A stretch of DNA of 7,620 nt from Desulfamplus sp. (GTDB lineage: Bacteria; Desulfobacterota; Desulfobacteria; Desulfobacterales; Desulfobacteraceae): assembly GCA_015233755.1 (NCBI GenBank), contig JADFXA010000098.1, positions 1-7,620 on the forward strand, written 5' to 3'. Of this stretch, positions 1-6,243 are shown in pieces. A model generated the notes under the pieces. The model saw only the letters and a program-made list of their open reading frames with translations, was not told the origin of the DNA and made no database searches. The number at the start of each line of letters is the position of its first letter. Positions within the stretch are counted from its first letter, which is position 1. Both the position numbers and the translations under genes were made by a program.

Positions 1-1284
1 ATTTTAAGAGTTTTAAAAAAATTTGATCTTCTACCAGCAATATTTTTTCTAAAATCAAGATCAGATTGTGATGGAGCGATAAGACTTTGTAATTCAGACC
101 TTATATCAGCACAACCAGAGAGAAAAGCTGCTTTAGCTCGCAGAATGGAGGAGTTAGTTTCTGTTACTCCTCACCTTGCTCGACATGCTCAAAGAGAACA
201 GGTCGAACAGACTGCTGCTGCATCTCACCACAGCGGTCAATTGCCAGCTTGGAAAGTTGTAGTAGAGACTTTAATGTCAGAAGGATTGTTAGATGCAATG
301 TTTGCCACATCAACAGTTGCTGCTGGGGTTAATTTTCCAGCCAGAAGTGTTGTAATTCTAAATTCTGATAGATTTAATGGAACAGATTTCTTACCACTAA
401 CAGCAAGTGAGTTCCAGCAGATGACAGGCAGAGCAGGCAGACGTGGAATGGATAATATTGGTTTTGCAATTTTGCTTCCCGGAAAATTTATGGATTTGCG
501 ACATGCAGCTCGTATGGTTTCTGCCCCTCCTGTTGATGTTCAAAGTCAGATACGAATCAACTTCTCAATGGTTTTAAATCTTCTACTATCTCACTCTCCT
601 GAGCAGATAAGAGCTGTTTTGAAAAAATCTTTTGCATCATATATGCTTAATCGAGGCAAACAAGGAAAATATGCAAGAAAGGTTTATGGGCATGAACTTG
701 AATTTCTTTGGGAAGATTTTTTAGCCCACCTTGATTTTTTGCAACAAGAGGGATTTGTAAAAGAAGATGGCACCTTAACAGATGATGGACTATGGGCATC
801 TAAGCTAAGAATTGATGCCCCTCTTATGGTTGCACATTGTTTAAAATATGGGTTACTTCCACAAAATGATCCAGCCCTTTTTGCCGCGACAATGGCATCA
901 TTTGTCAACGAAAAGGAGTTTGACGATGAGAGTCTTTTAAAGCAGGTATTACCAAAAATTCTTACAAAGGAGTTTTTAGATTTAAGAAAAGGGTTAAGAC
1001 CATTTGCAGGTAGAATGATCCGTAAAGGTTTTGATGCACCTAACCTTTATCTTCAACCAGCAGCTACTATATTTTCATGGGCACAAAATGAGCCTTGGGA
1101 AGATGTTGTTAAACGATCTGTCTTTGCTGAAGGTGATCTTGCCCGTCTTATCTTAAGAACTGCTGAAAATCTGCGGCAAATTGCGGGTTTAACGTTCCAA
1201 TTTCCAGAGATTGCAAAAACAAGCGAAGATGCTATTAACCTTATATTAAAAGAGCCTGTAATAACTTTTTATAAGGAAGTTTAG
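1..1284 (+). CDS. Ski2-like DEAD/DEAH-box (SF2) helicase, C-terminal part; 5' end outside the window
   Basis: The reading frame is open from base 1, so only the last 427 residues are visible; the ATG at 145 is internal. The visible part begins in the second RecA domain. Residues (numbered from base 1) about 10-24 fit motif IV (LLPAIFFLKSR), 76-79 are the HHSG element, 102-111 motif V (ATSTVAAGVN), and 140-149 motif VI (QMTGRAGRRG) with its arginine fingers. A winged-helix-like segment follows (SQIRINFSMVLNLLL, then LTDDGLWASKLR near 260), and the end resembles the helical C-terminal domain of Ski2/Mtr4 proteins (about 275-427). No arch-like insertion is seen between the winged helix and the helical end. 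Motifs I and II (Walker A and B) would lie upstream. The family uses ATP to unwind or remodel RNA, or DNA in Hel308 relatives; the substrate here cannot be told. Family assignment is strong, exact role unknown. Confidence 0.93.
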   Translation: MLRVLKKFDLLPAIFFLKSRSDCDGAIRLCNSDLISAQPERKAALARRMEELVSVTPHLARHAQREQVEQTAAASHHSGQLPAWKVVVETLMSEGLLDAMFATSTVAAGVNFPARSVVILNSDRFNGTDFLPLTASEFQQMTGRAGRRGMDNIGFAILLPGKFMDLRHAARMVSAPPVDVQSQIRINFSMVLNLLLSHSPEQIRAVLKKSFASYMLNRGKQGKYARKVYGHELEFLWEDFLAHLDFLQQEGFVKEDGTLTDDGLWASKLRIDAPLMVAHCLKYGLLPQNDPALFAATMASFVNEKEFDDESLLKQVLPKILTKEFLDLRKGLRPFAGRMIRKGFDAPNLYLQPAATIFSWAQNEPWEDVVKRSVFAEGDLARLILRTAENLRQIAGLTFQFPEIAKTSEDAINLILKEPVITFYKEV

Positions 1285-1304
1285 CAATTTTATTTTAAAA
1301 TGCT
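1283..1304 (+). terminator. Weak AT-rich stem-loop at the helicase stop codon
   Basis: AGCA-A-TTTTA, a TTT loop and TAAAATGCT form a 9-bp stem with one bulged A (1287). It begins within the helicase stop codon. Only two base pairs are G-C and no T-run follows, so as an intrinsic terminator it is poor; it could instead slow 3' exonucleases or be chance in AT-rich DNA. Confidence 0.2.
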
Positions 1305-1311
1305 GAAATTA

Positions 1312-1320
1312 TGTGATAAT
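1312..1320 (+). promoter_or_regulatory. Candidate extended -10 promoter element for the 141-residue gene
   Basis: TGTGATAAT fits the extended -10 pattern TGnTATAAT, with GATAAT at 1315-1320 matching 5 of 6 bases. No convincing -35 box lies 16-18 bp upstream, which is tolerable for extended -10 promoters. Transcription would start near 1327, giving a leader of about 46 nt that contains GGAG at 1356-1359. This would let the downstream gene be transcribed independently of the helicase. Confidence 0.38.
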
Positions 1321-1372
1321 GGAAAGATAATTTTAAGAGAAACATTAACTTTGTTGGAGACAATGAGTTTTT

Positions 1373-1798
1373 ATGACTTTAATTAAGAGTTCAAAATTTG
1401 ATAGTTTAGAAAATATTGATGGAGCAAATATTTTCACAAGAGAGGTACTTGATGAGATATTTCCCTCTAACAGAGCTGATAATTTCTTTGAGGCTCTTTA
1501 TGGAGATGCTTCAGAGGGAGCTTATGACATCAGCCTTGAGTTCAAAGGTGTAGAAAAGAACAAACTTCTGTTCGAGTTTCAACTAAAACAAAGAGCGGGT
1601 AAATGTCTTGCTTGCAACCTAACGTATGGATTACCAACTGTTTTTGAGCGACATCCAATTATCAACCTTAAAGGTCTTGCAAAAAATATTGAGAATATTC
1701 TCAACGGAGAGTTCTCATGCGCAAGTTGGCAAGTAGGAACAACACAAGAAAAGAGCCGTAAACTCCATGTGTTACCCATATCATTTACTATGGCGTAA
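1373..1798 (+). CDS. Conserved protein of unknown function with a CxxC motif (141 aa)
   Basis: A small, apparently soluble protein without signal peptide or membrane segment. Visible features are a helical N-terminal stretch rich in acidic and aromatic residues (FTREVLDEIFP at 21-31, then RADNFFEALYGDA at 34-46), a probable beta strand (YDISLEF, 51-57), and a compact CxxC at residues 78-81 (GKCLACNLTYGLP) followed by a conserved-looking RHPIINLKGL at 93-102. A third cysteine is C116. The pattern resembles, from memory, an uncharacterised family of Deltaproteobacteria that has circulated under a misleading homeobox-derived name; no homeodomain is visible here. One CxxC alone does not prove metal or redox function. 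ATG 1373 is the first usable start after an in-frame TGA at 1364; GGAG at 1356-1359 lies 13 nt away, longer than ideal. It sits 88 bp after the helicase and 96 bp before ogt on the same strand. Gene reality is likely, function unknown. Confidence 0.82.
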   Translation: MTLIKSSKFDSLENIDGANIFTREVLDEIFPSNRADNFFEALYGDASEGAYDISLEFKGVEKNKLLFEFQLKQRAGKCLACNLTYGLPTVFERHPIINLKGLAKNIENILNGEFSCASWQVGTTQEKSRKLHVLPISFTMA

Positions 1799-1853
1799 AT
1801 AATTATAGTATGCTCTCTATTTTATAGATAACTTTTTAGATTACCAGATGTCT

Positions 1854-1885
1854 ATACTTAAAAGTATGACCTAAAGTATCATAAT
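1854..1885 (+). promoter_or_regulatory. Candidate ogt promoter with a palindrome and a repeated half-site
   Basis: ATACTT-AA-AAGTAT at 1854-1867 is an inverted repeat with perfect 6-bp arms. A further AAGTAT follows at 1874-1879, so AAAGTAT occurs twice with a 12-bp period (1861-1867 and 1873-1879). Two overlapping -10 candidates match TATAAT at 5 of 6 positions: TATCAT (1877-1882) and CATAAT (1880-1885). No good -35 is present. Transcription from them would start about 0-6 nt before the ogt ATG. The palindrome would then lie around the -35 region, where an operator could act. All of this is inference from short motifs in AT-rich DNA. Confidence 0.3.
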
Positions 1886-1894
1886 ATATTAATT

Positions 1895-2398
1895 ATGAAA
1901 GAAAAAACGACTACTTTCTATTGTTACATCACAACTCCATTAGGAGACCTTCTGGCTATACAAGGAGAAAAAGGACTGGAACAGCTTTTGCTCCCATCTA
2001 ATGGTATAAAACCACTACCTAATCCGCAATGGATTGAAGATTGCGTAAAACTTAAACAGACCTCAGACGAAATAAAGGCTTATTTCAACAAAGAACTTAA
2101 AAAGTTTTCAGTACCTATTAACCCTAACGGGACACTTTTCCAACAAAACGTTTGGAGTGAGCTTGGCTCAATTCCTTTTGGCTCTACAACATCATATAAA
2201 TGTGTAGCAGAAAGAATTGGTAACCCGAAAGGCTGTAGAGCTGTAGGCGGGGCTATTGGAAAAAATCCAATTCCAATTATAATTCCATGTCATAGAGTAA
2301 TAGGTACAAATGGTTCACTAACGGGTTTTTCTGGCGGGCTTGACATTAAACGTTATCTTCTCAACCTTGAAGGTCTTCATCTTCTTGCCACTCTTTAA
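1895..2398 (+). CDS. ogt: Methylated-DNA--[protein]-cysteine S-methyltransferase (O6-alkylguanine-DNA alkyltransferase)
   Basis: This suicide repair protein transfers the alkyl group from O6-alkylguanine (and, less well, O4-alkylthymine) in DNA to its own cysteine. At 167 residues it is the single-domain Ogt/MGMT size, without the Ada regulatory N-terminus. The acceptor is Cys132 in PCHRV (131-135). All key residues align with human MGMT at a constant offset of 13: Tyr101 (Y114), arginine finger Arg115 (R128) in RAVGGA, Asn124 (N137), Cys132 (C145), His133 (H146) and Glu159 (E172). Residues 1-75 form the variable N-terminal domain; the DNA-binding helix-turn-helix region lies around 98-120. 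The frame is blocked upstream by TAA at 1859, and ATG 1895 is the only reasonable start since the TPLGDLLAIQG strand follows at residue 14. There is no Shine-Dalgarno sequence. The 3' end overlaps the convergent gene by 38 bp. The protein looks fully functional. Confidence 0.97.
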   Translation: MKEKTTTFYCYITTPLGDLLAIQGEKGLEQLLLPSNGIKPLPNPQWIEDCVKLKQTSDEIKAYFNKELKKFSVPINPNGTLFQQNVWSELGSIPFGSTTSYKCVAERIGNPKGCRAVGGAIGKNPIPIIIPCHRVIGTNGSLTGFSGGLDIKRYLLNLEGLHLLATL

Positions 2399-2957
2399 TG
2401 TAGCTATTTATATATGCCACATCATCATTAGAAAGAAGTGGGTCAGGTTTAAGCAAAACATAACCAATCTTATCAATGTTTAAGGCAAGAGATTGAAAAA
2501 AAGCATATTCAATATCTTGCGCTCTATTAAGAATCTTCTGATTATCAGAACTTAGATTGTTAAAATCAGATAACTTATTTGAAGTTGTACTATCTTTTGC
2601 TATCATATGTATAGCATCTGTTAAATAACCCAAAGGAGTGAAAGTATCACACACTGCCCACTCCCACTCTTGAGGAAAATTCTCAATTTTCCAAGGTATA
2701 AGCGACTCTGGCTTAATACTATCTTTTTCATTTTTAGTAACTGGTGCTTCAACAATAGCCATATCCTTTATCTCCCACCTCATCAACTCTTTAAGTAGTG
2801 ATACAATATCATCAGAAAAAATCCACTCTTCAGGTTCAAGAAGGACAGGAGGAAATTCAGCACTTGTAAGGGCGTATTTAAAAGGGCCGTGCTTTTTCCA
2901 AAATGCTTTAAAATCTTTTACAAAGGGTAGAAATCTCCTTATTGTTTTTATTTCCAT
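2361..2957 (-). CDS. Unrecognised third gene of the sbcDC operon (198 aa)
   Basis: I do not recognise a family. The protein is predicted soluble: no signal peptide, membrane segment, metal-binding cluster or nucleotide-binding loop is visible, and there is a single cysteine (C103). It is basic at the start (residues 4-22) and acidic at the end (EWQEDEDLQ, 189-197). Tryptophan is frequent, seven in 198 (20, 45, 61, 89, 98, 100, 190), including WEW at 98-100. Proline-rich turns (FPPVLLEPEEW, 35-45) suggest a folded globular protein rather than coiled coil. It starts 23 bp after the sbcC stop with a good ribosome-binding site, so it is very probably translated from the sbcDC transcript. An accessory role with SbcCD or in repair is a guess from position only; an unrelated passenger is equally possible. 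Its last 38 bp overlap the 3' end of convergent ogt. Confidence 0.8.
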   Translation of the reverse strand: MEIKTIRRFLPFVKDFKAFWKKHGPFKYALTSAEFPPVLLEPEEWIFSDDIVSLLKELMRWEIKDMAIVEAPVTKNEKDSIKPESLIPWKIENFPQEWEWAVCDTFTPLGYLTDAIHMIAKDSTTSNKLSDFNNLSSDNQKILNRAQDIEYAFFQSLALNIDKIGYVLLKPDPLLSNDDVAYINSYIKEWQEDEDLQG

Positions 2958-2962
2958 AATAA

Positions 2963-2966
2963 CTCC
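2963..2966 (-). promoter_or_regulatory. Ribosome-binding site of the third operon gene
   Basis: On the minus strand GGAG stands 5 nt before the ATG at 2957, inside the 23-bp gap after sbcC. It fixes the start and supports translation of this unrecognised gene from the operon mRNA. Confidence 0.7.
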
Positions 2967-2980
2967 ATTGTTTGTAACTA

Positions 2981-5900
2981 TTATAAAATTCTTTTACACC
3001 CCGGACCTGCTATTGTGCTTTTTCCTTTATATATAGGGTGAACGTTGATTTGTGTTGATATTCGTTCTTTTAATGCAGGAATATGTGAAATAATTCCAAT
3101 AATTTTTCCATCTTGTTGCAGACCAGACAATGTTGTTAAAGCATTTTCTAAACTCTCTTCGTCAAGTGTGCCAAAGCCTTCATCTAAAAATAGTGAATCT
3201 ACTCTAACTCTACGACTTGACATTTTGGAAAGCCCGAGCGCAAGTGTAAGGCTCACAATAAAACTTTCTCCACCCGAAAGATTTTTGGTCGCTCTAACTT
3301 CTCCTGCTTGATAATTGTCAACAACATTAAGTTCAAGAGGCTCTTCTTTATCTCGAATTAAAAGATAACGATCTGTCATTTTTATGAGTTCTTGATTGGC
3401 ATGTGAGACCATTAGTTCAAAAGTCAAACCTTGGGCAAAGTTACGATATTTTTTTCCATCAGCAGAGCCTATAAGTGAATGAAGTTTTTCCCAACGGCTA
3501 AACTCTCTTTTTTGACAATCAATTTCAAACTGCTTTTCCTTTATTCTATTTTTGGCAACTTGGTTATCATCAAGTTTATATTTTAAAGCAGCAATCTCAT
3601 CACGTAGATTTTTCAAAGCATCTTCGCAATCTCTGTTCGCAACTTTAAGCTCTTCTATTTTAGATTCAGTAATTTTTTTGCCGAGCTCTAAGGTTAAACG
3701 GTTCTCTCGATCATTTTTACGGGCATGTAAAGTTGTATAGCAATCATCAAGCTCTTTTGCTTTAGCTTTAATAATATCTTGCTCTTTTATTGTCATACGG
3801 TTTGAGAGAAATAGTTGTTCATCAGCAAATCCTGCTTTTGATATGCTACTAATAAAATCTATTTCTAACTCTTTAAGCCTTGATACTCTTTTTTCAATAC
3901 GTTCTTTTAAAGAGTTGATATTTAGCTTTGATAAGTTAAGTTGTTGATTGGCTTTATCACAAGCTATACGAGCTGATTTCTCAGTGGCCTCTAAATCGGA
4001 AATAATCTTGTCTAACTGAGCCTCTTCAATATCTGGGTTTTTGGTTCCAAAGATATTAAATCGTTCTCTCTCTTGTTCCTCTAACTCTTTTTTAAGCCTT
4101 ACTAAAATAGCATTTTTCTCAAGCAATGCTCTATTACGAGTCTCAATTATCGCATCAACTCTTTTTAGATCGCTTTCAAGTGTGGATATATTTTTTTGGA
4201 TTTCACATTGTTGGTTGAGCTTATCCAACCATCTATCAAGCCGTTCTTTAAGAGTTTTTGGAAGTGTGTGTAAATCTGAATCAGATATTTCTTTAATACC
4301 AATGTGTTCTAATTTTGAAATTAAAGCTGTCTTTAAATTCTCAAAATGTTCCGTAATTTTTTGCAGCTCGTTTGTATCATCAATAATTTTTTTATTAAGA
4401 TTTCTATGTTCGGTTTCAGCTTCAGATTCTAATTTTTCTCTATCAGTAACCTTTTTCAGCCTCTCTTTTTCTGTTACTTCAAGTTTTTTTATAGCAGACT
4501 CCAATGTTTCAGCTTTACCTATCAATGCCGTTAATATCTCAATCTTTTTTTCAGTCTCATCTAATTTAGGGGTGTTGCCTTTAGCAAATGGATGTTCTCT
4601 TGAACCACATAAAGGACATTGCTTACCATCTTCAAGTTTATCTCTTTCTGACTCAAGATGAGCTATCTTTCTTAAAAAAGCCATCTCCATCAGCAATGTA
4701 TCTTTCTCTGTTCGGTATTCTCGAAGTAAACGATCACAGAGCAATATATTTAACTCTTTATTTTTACTATCAATATCTTTTTGAATATTTGAAAGCTCAT
4801 CTTTTAAATTATTAAGGTGAACTTTATGGGTTGCAAGTTTTTTGGTCTCATTTTTTAGCTTCTCTTCATCTTTTAATAGGCTCTCTTTTTTGTATAGAAT
4901 ATCTTTTTGGACAAAAATAAGATTACTAAGCTGCTCTTTTATACCTGCAAATCCACCTACAAGCCACTCATCTTGACCATTTTCTCTAAAATAAGCCTCC
5001 AGAACAGTTAAATTATTTTGAGCAGTCTCAACTCTCTTTTTATTAAGCTCCATGAGTTTTTTATCAACTTCTATCTGTTTAACATCTTTTTTACAATCTG
5101 CATCAACCTCTCTTATTGAATTTGTTTTGTTCAATAACTCTATATCAAGATAGCGAGCTTTCTGTATAATCGGAGCAGCAGATTTTTTTTCTTCCTTGGC
5201 CTTTGCCCTACCCTCTTCAGCTTTTGTCAAAGACTCTTCTCTTTGCACAGCATAAGATTCAATTTCAGGAAGTTTACTCTCTTCTCTCTTAAGTGATATA
5301 TTATCTATATCTTGCTCTTTTCTAACAGAGAGCAAGATGACATATTGTCCATCAAATTGAGAAGCTTTTATAGCATTTTCAAGTCGATCTCGTTCTGGCT
5401 TAAAAACTGAAAGTGCAAAATTTAACTTTTCATCCTCCTCAGACATTGATGTAATTTCTGCTTTTAATCCATCAACAAGAGTAAGCCATTCAATTGCTTT
5501 GCCTGTCTCCAAAAGCTTAAGATTCAACTCAGACTCTTTTGTCTGTTTCTCTCCCAACTCTTGAACCATTAAAGCTTCTTGCTCACTGTTAAGAATTATG
5601 ATGCTATTAGTATTGTTTTGTATTGTTTTGAGTTTTTCATTCTCATCGCGATAACGCTCATGTACGCTTTTTGAAATCTCTGTATAAATTTCAGTGCCTG
5701 TAATCTGTTCAAGTATCTTCGATTTTTGCTCTGCCTCTGCTTTCAAAAAAGTATCAAAACCACCTTGAGCAAGTAGTATAGAACGGGTAAATCGATCAAA
5801 ATCCATTCCTGTCTTCTCTTCAATAACTAAGGCAACATCTCTTCTTTTTGATTCAAGTAGTTGACCGCTTGTTGCGTCTGCTATTTCATGTTTTGCATCT

Positions 5901-6229
5901 GCAAGTTTACCATCAGATTTTTTTCTTGAACGATGCTGGCTCCAATGAGCTTTGAATTGTCTATCTTGAGATTCAAACGTTACTTCAGAATAGCAATCTC
6001 CCGTCTGTCTTGACATTATTTCATTACTATTTTTTGTGATTTTGCCAAGTCGAGGAGTAGCACCATAAAGGGCTAAACAGATAGCGTCAAGAATAGTTGA
6101 TTTACCTGCTCCAGTTGGACCTGTAAGGGCAAAAATTCCATTTGTAATATATTCAGGGGAGGTAAAATCAATAAGCCACTCTCCATAAAGAGAATTTAAA
6201 TTTTTAAATCTAAGGTTAAGAATTTTCAT
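2981..6229 (-). CDS. sbcC: Exonuclease SbcC, Rad50-like SMC-family ATPase subunit
   Basis: SbcC is the ATPase of the SbcCD complex, which uses ATP to control SbcD cleavage of DNA hairpins and of blocked double-strand ends. At 1082 residues it has typical family length and all parts are intact. The N-terminal half-ATPase carries Walker A at 37-45 (GPTGAGKST) and the Q-loop Gln155 (LLAQGG). Residues about 180-900 are Lys/Glu/Leu-rich coiled coil, broken near the middle by the zinc hook CPLC at 538-541, where two molecules join through one zinc ion. The C-terminal half-ATPase has the signature LSGGES at 984-989, Walker B ending in FLDE at 1014-1017, the D-loop GTLD at 1020-1023 and the switch His1049. 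The start MKILNLRFKNLNS is the usual one for the family. It begins 11 bp after sbcD. A 10-bp tandem duplication (5611-5630) and a 10-bp hairpin (5309-5338) lie in the coiled-coil region without breaking the frame. Confidence 0.97.
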   Translation of the reverse strand: MKILNLRFKNLNSLYGEWLIDFTSPEYITNGIFALTGPTGAGKSTILDAICLALYGATPRLGKITKNSNEIMSRQTGDCYSEVTFESQDRQFKAHWSQHRSRKKSDGKLADAKHEIADATSGQLLESKRRDVALVIEEKTGMDFDRFTRSILLAQGGFDTFLKAEAEQKSKILEQITGTEIYTEISKSVHERYRDENEKLKTIQNNTNSIIILNSEQEALMVQELGEKQTKESELNLKLLETGKAIEWLTLVDGLKAEITSMSEEDEKLNFALSVFKPERDRLENAIKASQFDGQYVILLSVRKEQDIDNISLKREESKLPEIESYAVQREESLTKAEEGRAKAKEEKKSAAPIIQKARYLDIELLNKTNSIREVDADCKKDVKQIEVDKKLMELNKKRVETAQNNLTVLEAYFRENGQDEWLVGGFAGIKEQLSNLIFVQKDILYKKESLLKDEEKLKNETKKLATHKVHLNNLKDELSNIQKDIDSKNKELNILLCDRLLREYRTEKDTLLMEMAFLRKIAHLESERDKLEDGKQCPLCGSREHPFAKGNTPKLDETEKKIEILTALIGKAETLESAIKKLEVTEKERLKKVTDREKLESEAETEHRNLNKKIIDDTNELQKITEHFENLKTALISKLEHIGIKEISDSDLHTLPKTLKERLDRWLDKLNQQCEIQKNISTLESDLKRVDAIIETRNRALLEKNAILVRLKKELEEQERERFNIFGTKNPDIEEAQLDKIISDLEATEKSARIACDKANQQLNLSKLNINSLKERIEKRVSRLKELEIDFISSISKAGFADEQLFLSNRMTIKEQDIIKAKAKELDDCYTTLHARKNDRENRLTLELGKKITESKIEELKVANRDCEDALKNLRDEIAALKYKLDDNQVAKNRIKEKQFEIDCQKREFSRWEKLHSLIGSADGKKYRNFAQGLTFELMVSHANQELIKMTDRYLLIRDKEEPLELNVVDNYQAGEVRATKNLSGGESFIVSLTLALGLSKMSSRRVRVDSLFLDEGFGTLDEESLENALTTLSGLQQDGKIIGIISHIPALKERISTQINVHPIYKGKSTIAGPGCKRIL

Positions 6230-6238
6230 GATTTAAAG

Positions 6239-6243
6239 ACCTA
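6239..6243 (-). promoter_or_regulatory. sbcC ribosome-binding site overlapping the sbcD stop codon
   Basis: On the minus strand the sbcD stop TAG (6243-6241) is part of TAGGT, whose AGGT (6242-6239) is the only Shine-Dalgarno-like sequence before sbcC, 9 nt from its ATG. The motif is weak, so sbcC translation probably relies on ribosomes finishing sbcD. Such coupling would help keep the two subunits in proportion. Confidence 0.5.

Noticed and set aside
145..147. ATG as the helicase start
   Set aside because: The frame is open and clearly helicase-like (motif IV) from base 1, so the true start lies outside the window.
684..908. Minus-strand frame inside the helicase gene
   Set aside because: Lies wholly opposite the conserved helicase C-terminal region, has a low-complexity Ser/Lys-rich translation, and shows no ribosome-binding site or motif.
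2364..2378. Small overlapping palindromes (ACCTT-G-AAGGT and GAAG-GT-CTTC) at the end of ogt as a bidirectional terminator
   Set aside because: Stems of 4-5 bp inside both coding regions with no flanking T-runs are too weak to call a terminator.
4041..4661. Open frame of 206 codons on the + strand inside sbcC
   Set aside because: Antisense to the Lys/Glu-rich coiled coil, which gives a Ser/Phe/Leu-rich translation without domains; sbcC on the other strand has full-length family motifs.
5183..5190. Run of eight T (A8 in the sbcC mRNA) as a programmed slippage site
   Set aside because: It encodes ordinary Lys codons in the coiled coil, both flanks stay in the same frame, and similar runs are common in DNA this AT-rich.
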